Shown: positions 17,228-27,360 of the stretch, in pieces
Layout of the letters: each line of letters opens with the position of its first letter
How positions within the stretch are numbered: the stretch's first letter is position 1
Assembly: GCF_003610355.1 (NCBI RefSeq)
Contig: NZ_RAPY01000005.1
Coordinates: forward strand, 310,001 to 374,000
From: Sphingobacterium detergens
GTDB lineage: Bacteria > Bacteroidota > Bacteroidia > Sphingobacteriales > Sphingobacteriaceae
Direction: 5' to 3'
Length of the DNA: 64,000 bases
Notes under the pieces: generated by a model
Seen by the model: the letters and a program-made list of their open reading frames with translations, nothing else
What the model was told of the DNA's origin: nothing
Databases searched by the model: none
Program-made: the position numbers and the translations under genes

Positions 17228-18652
17228 TTAAGATTTCAATTTCTTCATAATGTCGCTGACATAAGTTTTAAATTTCTTGTCAGTTTCAATTAAATCCTCA
17301 ACGGTTTGACATGCATAGATGACAGTTGAATGATCTCTTCCTCCGAAGAATGCACCAATCGATTTGAGCGAAGATTTTGTGTGGCTTTTTGCTAAATACA
17401 TCGAAATTTGCCTGGCCTGCACGATTTCACGCTTTCTGACCTTTGACTTTACCATATCCACAGGAACCTCAAAGTATTCGCAAACTAATTTTTGAATAAA
17501 ATCCATTGAAATTTCCTTATGTGTATTCTTCACAAAATTCTTCAACATCGATTTCGCCAACCCCAAATCAATTTCCTTTTTGTTCAATGTAGATTGAGCC
17601 AATAAAGAAACCATTGCTCCCTCTAATTCACGAACACTGTTATCGATTTGAGTTGCTACATATTCCACGACATTTTCAGGTAATTCAATGCCGTCAGAAT
17701 ACATCTTCTTCTTTAAAATCGCCATTCTTGTTTCAAGATCCGGAATTTGAATATCTGCAGATAATCCCCACTTGAAACGACTAAGCAAACGTTCTTCTAA
17801 ACCAGCTAGATCTTTAGGTGCTTTGTCAGAAGTCAGAATGATTTGTTTTCCAGATTGATGCAAATGATTGAATATATGGAAGAAAATATCCTGTGTTTTC
17901 TCTTTACCAGCAAAATTGTGCACATCATCCATGATGATTACGTCCATTGCCTGATAGAAATTAACGAAGTCATTGATTGTGTTATTTTTCAATGAATCCA
18001 CAAACTGCTGACAGAATTTTTCACAGGACACATAAATGACCAACTTATCGGGAAGATTTCTTTTGATTTCATTACCGATAGCTTGGGAAAGGTGTGTCTT
18101 TCCCAAACCTACATCACCATAGATCATTAAAGGGTTGAATGAAGTACCTCCTGGTTTGTTTGCTACAGCGTAGCCTGCAGAACGAGCAAGACGGTTACAT
18201 TCGCCTTCAATAAAATTCTCAAATGTGTAGTTTTGATTCAATTGCGGGTCAACCTGCAATTTCTTTAATCCAGGAATAACAAATGGATTTTTGATATCTC
18301 TATTCAAAGATACCGGCACAGGAATAGATTGTCTCTTACCCTCTGCCCCATTGCCATTCGATGGAAGATTAGTCGTATAGGGATGAGAAGCCGATGACTT
18401 CTCAACTACAATATTGTATTCCAATCTACCTTGTTCTCCTAGAAACTTCTTTACGGTCTTGCGAAGAATACCAACATAGTGTTCTTCCAACCACTCATAA
18501 AAAAATAAGCTAGGTACTTGAATAGTCAAAACGTCACCCTCCAAACGGACTGCTTTCACAGGTTCAAACCAGGTCTTGAAACTTTGTGCTGGGATATTAT
18601 CTTTGATAATCGAAAGACAATTATTCCAGACACTTGAATACGTTTTTTCCAT
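17228..18652 (-). CDS. dnaA: Chromosomal replication initiator DnaA
   Basis: DnaA binds origin boxes and melts DNA to start replication. I use the ATG at 18652 (MEKTYSSVWNNCLSII), giving 474 residues, because the 13 codons before it do not fit the family. Domain I covers about 1-90, followed by a linker. The AAA+ domain has PLMIYGDVGLGKTHLSQAIGNE (Walker A) and VIIMDDVHNFAGKEKTQ (Walker B). Domain IV carries GGRDHSTVIYACQTVEDL, the DNA-binding signature near the C terminus. Its upstream region contains two DnaA-box-like sequences, suggesting autoregulation. Confidence 0.98.
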   Translation of the reverse strand: MEKTYSSVWNNCLSIIKDNIPAQSFKTWFEPVKAVRLEGDVLTIQVPSLFFYEWLEEHYVGILRKTVKKFLGEQGRLEYNIVVEKSSASHPYTTNLPSNGNGAEGKRQSIPVPVSLNRDIKNPFVIPGLKKLQVDPQLNQNYTFENFIEGECNRLARSAGYAVANKPGGTSFNPLMIYGDVGLGKTHLSQAIGNEIKRNLPDKLVIYVSCEKFCQQFVDSLKNNTINDFVNFYQAMDVIIMDDVHNFAGKEKTQDIFFHIFNHLHQSGKQIILTSDKAPKDLAGLEERLLSRFKWGLSADIQIPDLETRMAILKKKMYSDGIELPENVVEYVATQIDNSVRELEGAMVSLLAQSTLNKKEIDLGLAKSMLKNFVKNTHKEISMDFIQKLVCEYFEVPVDMVKSKVRKREIVQARQISMYLAKSHTKSSLKSIGAFFGGRDHSTVIYACQTVEDLIETDKKFKTYVSDIMKKLKS

Positions 18653-19201
18653 TCTAAAATTGTTAATAAGTTGATTTACAATACGCGACAAAAAATATGT
18701 TGATAACTTTCTCTGAGAACGAAGATGACAAAAAAAAATCAGCTAAAAAACTAAAATATAAAATAATTAATAAAACCTTATATATCAGTAAATTACCTTG
18801 TAAAATTGTGGAAAACTCGCGCTAAAATTGATCTCTAAAAATAATTATTAACATTCCAAATTTATTTCAAAAAAAAGAACAAAAAAAGTAGTAAACATAC
18901 TACAGCTCAGTCTTAAAGGTATAGAACTAAATTAACCAAAATAAAAGCGAAATACAACCTTTAGTTCATATATTTTTAATATTAAATTTATAAGAATTTA
19001 AACTCTACTTAACAACATTACTCAACATCTTTCTACTCTATTCTGAAGCCCTTGTGAAATAAAAAAGTATAATAATTACAAGTCATTGAACAATCGTTTT
19101 TGTAACATGACAGAAAGGAAGACTCCAAAAAAACTTTCTCAGAAAAAAAGGAAATCCCCTTAGAGGATTTCCTTTTTATGGTAAATTATAAGTGGCTGGA
19201 T
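18653..19201. promoter_or_regulatory. dnaA upstream region with two DnaA-box-like sites
   Basis: About 550 bp of AT-rich DNA without a gene. TGTTGATAA at 18698-18706 and TGTGGAAAA at 18807-18815 each differ at one position from the complement of the TTATCCACA box. Autoregulation of dnaA is the simplest reading. Strand composition does not switch here, so I do not favour this as the main origin. Confidence 0.4.
19143..19178 (-). terminator. Intrinsic terminator of dxs
   Basis: AAAAAGGAAATCC pairs with GGATTTCCTTTTT across a loop containing CCTTAGA, 24 bp beyond the dxs stop on the minus strand. Confidence 0.8.
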
Positions 19202-21130
19202 CTATCCAACCATTGTATGTGTAAATTTTCCATCACACATCTTCTTTCCCTCTTCGACAATTGCAGCAGCATCGTAATGAGAATTTCGCCATTGGGCATT
19301 CTGTTCAGCATGGTCTACAATTCGGTCAGGAATACCTAATCGTACAATCTGACTATTGTAACCATGGTCAGCCATAAATTCTAATACAGCGGAACCTATG
19401 CCTCCCTGCAGACAACCATCTTCAACGGTGATTATCTTCTTGAATTTTTTAAAGACTTGATGCAATAAGGCTTCATCCAAAGGCTTAGCAAATCGCAGAT
19501 CATAATGCGCAGGGTGTATTCCCAATTCATTCAATTGCTGTACGGCTTTGACGGCTTCATTTCCAATAGCACCGAAGCTTAAGATAGCGAGTTCCTCCCC
19601 TTCAGTAATCACTCGTCCTTTCCCTATTTCTATTTCCGTAAATGGACGGCGCCAATCTGGCATCACCCCATTTCCTCTCGGATAGCGAATGACGAAAGGT
19701 CCTTTATTAGGTAACTGTGCAGTATACATTAAGTTTCTAAGCTCCTCTTCATTCATTGGAGCAGAAACAGTCATATTCGGGACACAACGCATAAAAGCAA
19801 TATCATAGGCTCCATGATGTGTTGCACCATCAGCTCCCACTACGCCAGCACGATCTAAGCAAAACACAACATTCAAATTTTGTAGGGCGACGTCATGGAC
19901 AACCTGATCATAGGCACGTTGCATAAACGATGAATAAATATTACAAAAGGGTAATAAGCCCTGCGTCGCTAAGCCAGCACTAAATGTAACAGCATGTTGT
20001 TCGGCAATACCAACATCAAATGCTCTGTCAGGCATTGCTTTCATCATGATATTCATTGAGGAGCCAGAAGGCATTGCTGGCGTTATACCAACAATTTTTT
20101 CATTTGCTTCAGCAAGTTCTACCATAGTATGTCCAAAAACATCCTGGTATTTTGGTGCTACAGGTTTTTCACTTGAAGATTTCTTTATCTCCCCAGTAAT
20201 TTTATCAAATAGGCCTGGCGCATGCCACTTCGTCTGATCCTTTTCAGCAAGCGCAAATCCCTTTCCTTTCATTGTTACAACATGTAGCAATTTGGGACCG
20301 GGTATATGTTTAAGATCTTCAAGCGTCTTGGCCAACTTCTTTACATCATGTCCATCAACTGGACCAAAATATCTAAAGTTCAATGACTCAAAAAGATTAG
20401 CATTCTTCAATAAAGTACCTTTGATGCTTTTCTCCAGTTTTTTTACAATGCCGAGAGCATTTGGCCCCACTTCCGAGATTTTAGTCAACACAGCAGCTAT
20501 ATCATCCCGAAATCTATTATATCGTTTTGATGTAGTAATACTTGTTAAATATTCTTTTAGTGCGCCAACATTGGGATCTATGGACATACAATTGTCATTC
20601 AAAATCACCAATAGGTTAGATTTAGAAATACCGGCATGGTTCAAAGCTTCAAATGACATACCGCCAGTTAAAGCTCCGTCTCCAATAACCGCAATATGTT
20701 GACGATCTTTTTCTCCTTTTATTTGGGAAGCTACAGCCATACCTAAAGCCGCTGAAATTGATGTAGAAGAATGCCCTACCCCAAAAGCGTCATATTCGGA
20801 CTCAAAACGGTTGGGAAAACCCGAAATTCCGTTTTCTATGCGATTCGTATGAAATATCTCACGACGTCCAGTCAAAATTTTATGACCATAAGCCTGATGA
20901 CCTACATCCCAGATCAATTGATCATAAGGTGTATTCATTACATAGTGTAATGCCACGGTTAACTCAACGACTCCCAAACTTGCTGCAAAGTGACCACCAT
21001 TCACCGAAACTTGATCAATAATAAATTGACGTAATTCCTGGCTTAGTTGTTCTAATTGGTCTTCCTTTAGCTTTTTAAGATCAGAGGGATCGTTTATTTT
21101 ACTTAATAGTTCTCCAGCCTCAAATTGCAT
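19202..21130 (-). CDS. dxs: 1-deoxy-D-xylulose-5-phosphate synthase
   Basis: Dxs condenses pyruvate and glyceraldehyde-3-phosphate to DXP, the entry to the MEP isoprenoid pathway, and also feeds thiamine and pyridoxal synthesis. The 642 residues match the usual length. Seen are WDVGHQAYGHKILTGRR, the thiamine-diphosphate motif GDGALTGGMSFEALNHAG with NDN after it, the transketolase middle domain LDRAGVVGADGATHHGAYD, and VEDGCLQGGIGSAV in the C-terminal domain. It is alone between terminators, upstream of dnaA in the same direction. Confidence 0.97.
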   Translation of the reverse strand: MQFEAGELLSKINDPSDLKKLKEDQLEQLSQELRQFIIDQVSVNGGHFAASLGVVELTVALHYVMNTPYDQLIWDVGHQAYGHKILTGRREIFHTNRIENGISGFPNRFESEYDAFGVGHSSTSISAALGMAVASQIKGEKDRQHIAVIGDGALTGGMSFEALNHAGISKSNLLVILNDNCMSIDPNVGALKEYLTSITTSKRYNRFRDDIAAVLTKISEVGPNALGIVKKLEKSIKGTLLKNANLFESLNFRYFGPVDGHDVKKLAKTLEDLKHIPGPKLLHVVTMKGKGFALAEKDQTKWHAPGLFDKITGEIKKSSSEKPVAPKYQDVFGHTMVELAEANEKIVGITPAMPSGSSMNIMMKAMPDRAFDVGIAEQHAVTFSAGLATQGLLPFCNIYSSFMQRAYDQVVHDVALQNLNVVFCLDRAGVVGADGATHHGAYDIAFMRCVPNMTVSAPMNEEELRNLMYTAQLPNKGPFVIRYPRGNGVMPDWRRPFTEIEIGKGRVITEGEELAILSFGAIGNEAVKAVQQLNELGIHPAHYDLRFAKPLDEALLHQVFKKFKKIITVEDGCLQGGIGSAVLEFMADHGYNSQIVRLGIPDRIVDHAEQNAQWRNSHYDAAAIVEEGKKMCDGKFTHTMVG

Positions 21131-21275
21131 AGTACTGCTATTTTACATTAAATGTTTACACAAAGTAACGACAATTTTATTTAATCTTTAAAATAAATCG
21201 CATTTCCATATTGAGCTACAACAAATAAAAGCACCAATAGTTTCTATATGAACAATTCCAAAAGATTTTATTATG

Positions 21276-21283
21276 TAAATTTG
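21276..21283 (+). promoter_or_regulatory. Candidate -7 element (TAAATTTG) for scpA
   Basis: TAnnTTTG match ending 8 bp before the ATG; if used, the mRNA would be nearly leaderless. No clear -33 element. Confidence 0.35.
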
Positions 21284-21291
21284 TATTAGAT

Positions 21292-22080
21292 ATGCAAGTA
21301 GAAGAAGGTTACGAAATCAAGCTTCCCCAATTTGAGGGACCTTTTGATTTATTACTATTTTTTATCGAGCGGGATGAATTGAACATTCATGATATCCCTA
21401 TTTCGAAAATTACCGATGATTTTTTGTCTTACGTGAGTCAAATGCAGGCACTCAATATGGAGATGGCCAGCGAATTTATTTTTGTAGCCTCTACATTGAT
21501 GCGTATTAAGGCGAAGATGCTACTGCCTAGACCAGATCTGGATGAAAACGAAAACGAAATAGATCTGAGAGAAGACCTTGTTCAGAAACTTATCCTCTAT
21601 AAGCAATTTAAAGAGGTATGTGAAGGCTTAAAGGTAATGGAAGAAAATCGTCTCCAGTTATTTAGTAGAGGCAACATCCAATATGATATACGACAACGAC
21701 TACAATTGGATGCGACAGGTGAAAACCTAGACAGCTTTGATCTCTATGGACTAATGATGATCTATGAACAAATGATGTATCAATTTCGCAATAGACCAGC
21801 AGAAGTAACACATACTGTTGTAAAGTATCCCTATACTATCGAACAACAGAAAAAGGCGATAGCTGAGCTTATTGAAATCAATAAGAAATTGGATTTTCAG
21901 GAGATATTGAAAAACTCAGAAAACAAGATTCAGTTTGTATATAATTTTCTGGCCATTCTAGAGATGCTACAACAGCGTTTACTGCAGATAGAAGTAGGTC
22001 TTGGATACAATAATTTCAATGTTGGTGAGCGAGATCCACAACAAGAAGATTTAGTGTTTGAAGAAGAATTAGAGCAATAA
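21292..22080 (+). CDS. scpA: Segregation and condensation protein A
   Basis: ScpA is the kleisin that bridges SMC heads with ScpB, compacting and segregating the newly replicated origin. The 262 residues contain YEIKLPQFEGPFDLLLFFIE, the standard ScpA N-terminal signature. They continue with DIPISKITDDFLSYV, SEFIFVASTLMRIKAKMLLPRP and a C-terminal winged-helix part (NKIQFVYNFLAILEMLQQRLL). It is a single gene between dxs (divergent) and thiL (convergent). The position near the proposed origin and parS sites fits its job. Confidence 0.93.
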   Translation: MQVEEGYEIKLPQFEGPFDLLLFFIERDELNIHDIPISKITDDFLSYVSQMQALNMEMASEFIFVASTLMRIKAKMLLPRPDLDENENEIDLREDLVQKLILYKQFKEVCEGLKVMEENRLQLFSRGNIQYDIRQRLQLDATGENLDSFDLYGLMMIYEQMMYQFRNRPAEVTHTVVKYPYTIEQQKKAIAELIEINKKLDFQEILKNSENKIQFVYNFLAILEMLQQRLLQIEVGLGYNNFNVGERDPQQEDLVFEEELEQ

Positions 22081-22117
22081 AAAAAGGCTGCCAAATTAGT
22101 TTGGCAGCCTCTTTTTA
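22078..22117. terminator. Intrinsic terminator after scpA
   Basis: AAAAAGGCTGCCAAA pairs with TTTGGCAGCC...TTTTT immediately after the scpA stop. It is usable in both directions and thus possibly also ends thiL. Confidence 0.8.
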
Positions 22118-22203
22118 TCTTGCTTTACCGAAACATTCCACATCGAACTTTTTTAATATTTATTCGTGGAAAATTCGTTTCTTGTTTTTTAGATATCTTC
22201 TTT

Positions 22204-22235
22204 TTAATCCTTTTTCTTGTTAATCCTTTTTCTTG
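22204..22235 (-). repeat. Perfect 16-bp tandem duplication at the thiL stop codon
   Basis: TTAATCCTTTTTCTTG occurs twice back to back on the + strand. One copy encodes the final thiL codons and stop; the other is immediately downstream. It looks like a recent slippage or duplication event. Confidence 0.9.
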
Positions 22236-23272
22236 AAAGCATTCCAGCCTTGCGCTGTAATCGGATACAGATTTCCAGATTTCGAAATCATTTCACAACC
22301 TTCTGAAGCCGCTGTCATATAGCCAATGATACTGATATCAGGCAAATTCTTAATCTTATCGTGATCTGACTGTGCTATTGTAAACAGCAATTCATAGTCC
22401 TCTCCACCATTAAGAGCGGCAACGGTTGGGTCAATACCAAATTCACGTCCAGTATCATAAGTCATCTGATCCAATGGAATTTTTTCCTCATACAGTCTAC
22501 AACCTTTATCAGATTGGCGACAAATATGAAGTACTTCGGAAGCCAAACCATCTGAAATATCCATCATTGACGTAGGTATAATGTCCAATTTTGCAAATAA
22601 TTCAACAATATCTTTTCGTGCCTCTGGTTTTAACTGACGTTCCACGATATAGTCTTTACCTTCTAGATCAGGCTGCACATTAGGATTTTCTAAATAAATA
22701 TCCTTTTCTCTCTCCAGTAGCTGTAATCCCATGTATGCTGCTCCTAAATCTCCCGATACGCACAATAGGTCACCTTCTTTTGCTCCGTTACGATAAACGA
22801 TCTTTTCAGCATCGGCATAGCCTATACTTGTTACTGATATAACGAGGCCTTGCGCTGAAGCCGAGGTATCCCCGCCCACGAGATCAACATTATACTTTTT
22901 ACAGGCAATCAAAGCTCCCTGATAGATCTCTTCCACCGCCTCCAATGGAAATTTGGAAGATAAACCAATAGAAAATGTAATCTGAGAAGCAATTCCATTC
23001 ATGGCATAGATATCACTCAAATTTACCTGTACAGCTTTATAGCCCAAGTGTTTTAATGGAACATATCGCAGATCAAAATGAATTCCCTCGAGGAGCAAAT
23101 CAGTAGAAATTAAAGTCTTCTTTCCTTCAAAATCCAATACTGCTGCATCATCACCAATTCCTTTAATGGTCGATTTCTCGGTCAACTCTACTGCTTTACT
23201 TATATAGTCAATTAAACCAAACTCCCCCATTTCTTCCAAATTGGTACGTTCAGTATTATCAAAATCAAACAT
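22220..23272 (-). CDS. thiL: Thiamine-monophosphate kinase
   Basis: ThiL phosphorylates thiamine monophosphate to the cofactor thiamine diphosphate. The 350 residues show the N-terminal GIGDDAAVL, STDLLLEGIHFDL, GYKAVQVNLSDIYAMN, GGDTSAS and SMMDISDGLASEVLHI, all ThiL landmarks. The last codons (KKKD stop) lie inside a 16-bp unit repeated perfectly and directly adjacent at 22204-22219, so the second copy falls just after the stop. dxs, supplying the thiazole precursor DXP, is close by but not in the operon. Confidence 0.95.
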   Translation of the reverse strand: MFDFDNTERTNLEEMGEFGLIDYISKAVELTEKSTIKGIGDDAAVLDFEGKKTLISTDLLLEGIHFDLRYVPLKHLGYKAVQVNLSDIYAMNGIASQITFSIGLSSKFPLEAVEEIYQGALIACKKYNVDLVGGDTSASAQGLVISVTSIGYADAEKIVYRNGAKEGDLLCVSGDLGAAYMGLQLLEREKDIYLENPNVQPDLEGKDYIVERQLKPEARKDIVELFAKLDIIPTSMMDISDGLASEVLHICRQSDKGCRLYEEKIPLDQMTYDTGREFGIDPTVAALNGGEDYELLFTIAQSDHDKIKNLPDISIIGYMTAASEGCEMISKSGNLYPITAQGWNAFKKKD

Positions 23273-23366
23273 GTTAAAAAATTTAAAATTTCAAAATATC
23301 ATGTAATGCTTCATCAGGATATTCCCTCGATCCTCATCAAGATAACTTGATGAATAGCATTATAAA

Positions 23367-23412
23367 ATAATAATCGATATGAAAACCAATTTGTTTTCAT
23401 ATCGATTATTAT
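23367..23412 (-). terminator. Long perfect hairpin after nadA
   Basis: A 20-bp perfect inverted repeat (23367-23386 with 23393-23412) around a 6-base loop, just after nadA ends. On the minus strand it is followed by TTTTATAA only, so termination efficiency is uncertain. Confidence 0.6.
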
Positions 23413-23430
23413 CAAAAACTATGCAAATTA

Positions 23431-24426
23431 CTACAGTCCCAAACTTGCCGATATCTCTAACATCCGTTCAATAGGCCGTTGTGCGCGAAGTATGACATCT
23501 TCAGGAAGTAAAATTTCAGGCGATTCATATTTCAAACAATTATAAAGCTTCTCAAGCGTATTAAGCTTCATGTGAGGGCAATCATTACATGCACAGGCAT
23601 TGTTCGGTGGAGCAGGAATAAAAGTCTTCTCAGGGCTTGCTTTCTGCATCTGATAAAGAATTCCAGATTCCGTGGCAACAATATAAGACTGGGCACTATC
23701 TGTCTGTGTAAACTTAAGCATTCCGGCTGTGGAACCAACATAATCTGCTTTAGCTAAAATATGGTCTTCACATTCCGGATGTGCAATAAATTTAGCCTCA
23801 GGGTATTCGCTTTTCAAACGATCTATTTTATCCTGAGAAAAAATTTCATGTACCATACACGCTCCATTCCACAACACTAGATCACGTCCAGTTTTTTTCT
23901 TTACATAGGCCCCAAGGTTACGATCTGGCCCAAATATGATTTTTTGGTCTATCGGAAGACTCTCGACGATTTGTACAGCATTGCTTGAGGTACATACGAT
24001 ATCTGAAAGCGCTTTTAATTCAGCTGTACAATTTACGTAAGTAATCACCAAATGATCTGGGTATTGCTCTTTAAACTTAGCAAACAAATGTGGTGGACAT
24101 GAATCCGATAATGAACAACCAGCTTTAGCGTCTGGCAAAATAACTTTTTTTGTTGGTGAAAGTATCTTGGCTGTCTCGGCCATAAAATGTACTCCAGCAA
24201 ACACTATCAAGTCTGCATCCGTTTTCGCCGCTTCTTGCGACAAGCCCAAACTATCCCCAATATAATCTGCTATATCTTGAATTTCAGACTCTTGATAATA
24301 GTGTGCTAAAATTACAGCATTCTTTTCTTTCTTTAATCGTTGGATTTCGGCTACTAAATCCAATGAGGGGTCAATCGGAGCATCATTATATCCTTTTGCC
24401 TGAAGCTCATAATTTACAATTTCCAT
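23431..24426 (-). CDS. nadA: Quinolinate synthase A
   Basis: NadA condenses iminoaspartate, made by NadB, with dihydroxyacetone phosphate to quinolinate, using a 4Fe-4S cluster. The 331 residues show AVILAHYYQESEIQDIADYIGDSL, FAGVHFMAETAKIL, the first ligand Cys in YVNCTAELKAL, the second in WNGACMVHEIF and the third in the CACNDCPHMKLNTLE stretch. nadB lies on the other side of the 3.4-kb non-coding region, divergently, so the two partners flank the proposed origin. Confidence 0.96.
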   Translation of the reverse strand: MEIVNYELQAKGYNDAPIDPSLDLVAEIQRLKKEKNAVILAHYYQESEIQDIADYIGDSLGLSQEAAKTDADLIVFAGVHFMAETAKILSPTKKVILPDAKAGCSLSDSCPPHLFAKFKEQYPDHLVITYVNCTAELKALSDIVCTSSNAVQIVESLPIDQKIIFGPDRNLGAYVKKKTGRDLVLWNGACMVHEIFSQDKIDRLKSEYPEAKFIAHPECEDHILAKADYVGSTAGMLKFTQTDSAQSYIVATESGILYQMQKASPEKTFIPAPPNNACACNDCPHMKLNTLEKLYNCLKYESPEILLPEDVILRAQRPIERMLEISASLGL

Positions 24427-24596
24427 GCGGGTACCTTCAACAGTTTATGAACAACAAAAATAAGCATTGTTACATATATAAAAGTCAGCAAAAAGCAAAT
24501 TAATCAAATATGTTGATAGAGTAATTTAAAAATAATACAAAAACTAAAGTTAAATTATTATCGTAAAACAAAATAACTCCAGAAATATTCAATTTT

Positions 24597-27360
24597 AAAC
24601 CCTCTTAGAGTCGTATATCCTATAAATAACCAAGCTATATATCCTATATCAAAATCTCAGCGGGTTTGTTTCAGAATCTTTCTAACACAGAAAACGAATT
24701 TCTATAAATTTCTAGCCTTATGAACGTTCTTAGGCATGATACAAAACAAGGAAAAATATAGCATAAACGGAAGCTTTATTTATTAACATTTTCTATCCGA
24801 TGGAAATTTGTAGCCGTTAGAATCCGCTATTCAAAAATGAATTTATGAAGGAAAAAAATATTGATGTCTAGGGAAATTTAGGAAGAAACTTCAATAACCA
24901 TCCCCCTTCTAATAACTACCATATCGAGCCGCTATAGAGGGTAAAAATATGTCGATTTCAAAGAGAATAGCATCCGCAAATATAAAGTCGTTTAGAATTG
25001 ATTATTCCCGTGCAGGAAGTCAGCCGCGATTTTTAAAAAAATCTAAAAGACTTTATTTTTAAATCGACTAGTTTTTGAAAAAATAAAAATCTAAAAAAAT
25101 TGATAAAGGTTTGTCTATACAGAATCCACCCTCAAATAAGGCCGCTGAGATTTGAATATTCGCGTACTAACAGTAAACGCTGAAGTTTTACGAAAACCTG
25201 AAAGACTTTATTTTTTAAATAGAGCCATTTTTTAATGTGCGAATCGAAAGGAGTAAAACAAGCGTAAACTAAACGCTATCCATTTTCAAATAAGGTCGCT
25301 GAGAATTGATTATTCACATACTGGCAGCTAACGGTGAAGTTTTAAGAAAACCTGAAAGACTTTATTTTTAAATAGAGCTATTTTTTAGATGTGCAAATCG
25401 AAAGGAGTAAAACAAGCGTAGACAAGCGCTATCCATTTTCAAATAAAGTCGCTGAGAATTGAATATCTGTCTCTATTATCAACATAATGTGCTGCAGCAA
25501 AATCTCAAAGACTTTAAATTCTTGGGTAAAGTGTTTTATGCAGCATAATTTCGAAAATAAAAATTTGTATTATAAATAGGTTTAGACAGTCAGAAGTAGT
25601 TGATTAAATAACCCAGATCGATTTTGAAAATAAATCGATTCCGAAAGACAAATATTGGCTATTCGGAATAAAAGTCTTTTAGAATCCAATTTTTTAATAA
25701 AATAAGAAAGTAAAAAGTTATATAGAAAGCTAGGAGGGTTTGGTCTACTTGTAAGGTCGAAATTCAACTAAATGAAAGCTGTAGGAATAGAATATCCATA
25801 TGAAAAATCAGTAAATCAGATTTTATTCAAGTCTAGCAGGCCTTGACTATTAAACAAGCTCCTTATGGGTGAACTATTCAATATAATAAATAGAAAATAG
25901 GCTGATATCGGAATCTAGAACGCCCAATAAAATCCATTAGTCGAATAGAAATGAATTGAGTGTTTAGAGAATAATGTATTTCTACTAAAGCGTCCACTAA
26001 TACGCTCAAAATAACTCAGAAATATATAGAAAAAATTGTCATTTCTATGCTTTCTATCGGTGTAAAGGAATATTATTTAAAAAATTTCTATATAATTAAA
26101 TATAAACCATATATAAAATTATATTACAATAACAATATCAATATAATTTAAACAAGTATAAAATTTTATTATAATTAACTATTGTAGTTTGTAAAGCCTC
26201 TTATAGGATCTAAGAATTCAATAATCTATAAACATAAATCCTATCCTTCGAATAAGCCAATCTTAAAGCCTTTAGAATCCGCTATCCAGCACAAATAAAC
26301 TCCTTTAGAATCGACCAAAATTTATATGTTACAAAGTATATAATTCTATTGCATTCATAGAGACCTTATTTTAAAAATAAACTCCTTGAGATTGTCATAG
26401 AAAATATACAATATCCAATAATGCCATTCATCAAAAGCTAAAGCACTTAAATTTTAAATTTCCAAAAATGGCCAGTCGATACTGGGTCGCAAATATAGTA
26501 AGAATGTTCATTTCTCAATAAATTTTTTTCAAATAACACAATCACATTCGATTTCAGTGTATCTACTGTGAAATTATGCTAAACTCATCAAATACACGGT
26601 TCATGCGATTCGATTAGTATATTTCAAAATGTTATTTAGAATCTAATAACAATTTCTTAAAAAAATTCAATGGAAAATATTCAATTCTAATCGCCTCTAT
26701 TTTACAAAAATTTATAATAAAGCCGCTGAGAATAGCATAAATACCAATAAATACTACGAAAATTTGAATATCTCAAAGAAATCGGTAATAAACCACCATT
26801 AAATGGCGTTTTTCAAAATTTTCACTCATATAAAATTACTTTTTTGGAAATAGTCGATCTTAAAATAAATTTTCCTTGTCTTAAAGCCCCCAGGAATCCG
26901 ATAAAACGTTAAAAGTATACTAACGAATCGTTTATCTGATTCTGAAAGGGTTAAAATTTCAAATTTCAAAATATAGAAATCTCCCAAAATTACGTTCGAA
27001 AATTCAATAAAAAATCCTCGTTTAAACTATTTTAAACCTAGTAAATCAAGAAAATTCTAGAAAAAAGTAAATATTAAAGCCAAAACGACCTAAATAGACA
27101 GATTTTTCCATTCAAAATGATTTTAAACGCATTAAGATTCAGATAAAATCCGAATAAAGTTATCAGAAGTGAAATAAACAAGTCTAATAGCCTCAAAAAC
27201 AAAATTCCAGAATAAAAAGCATAAAAATGCCAATACAAACTCTTTTATAATCTCATAAAATGTTGTTTTTAAATTTTTAAAAAAAATATTCCATTCTAAA
27301 GAGCTCAAAAATCCCTCAAGAATTTGATTCCCGAAAATAAACCCGTTTAGATTTCGATAT
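24597..27360 (+). repeat. Dispersed degenerate motif, about 20 bp, same orientation
   Basis: Motif roughly AAAGYCGYTKAGAATTSRTA. Sites begin near 24597, 24811, 24984, 25138, 25292, 25445, 25671, 26265, 26297, 26379, 26719, 26883, 27125 and 27339. Many are preceded by AAT (AATAAAG or AATAAAC). Four lie in the tandem 154-bp copies; the others are separate. All I found read on the + strand. Outside this region I noticed no cluster. The consensus is hand-derived, and the weaker sites (24597, 26883, 27125) could be chance. Confidence 0.6.
24984..25530 (+). repeat. Tandem repeat, about 154 bp unit, roughly 3.5 copies
   Basis: Copies start at 24984, 25138, 25292 and 25445, i.e. every 153-154 bp. 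The central two are closest (shared blocks: CGCTGAGA, GAAAACCTGAAAGACTTTA, ATCGAAAGGAGTAAAACAAG, CGCTATCC). The first is more diverged but keeps TTAGAATTGATTATTC and AAAAGACTTTATTTTTAAAT. The last decays after GCTGAGAATTGAATAT, with a remnant AAAGACTTTA near 25507. No reading frame is maintained through the copies. Confidence 0.85.

Noticed and set aside
25582..25767. A 61-codon minus-strand ORF near the tandem repeat
   Set aside because: Low-complexity translation, no start context, and no conserved motif seen.
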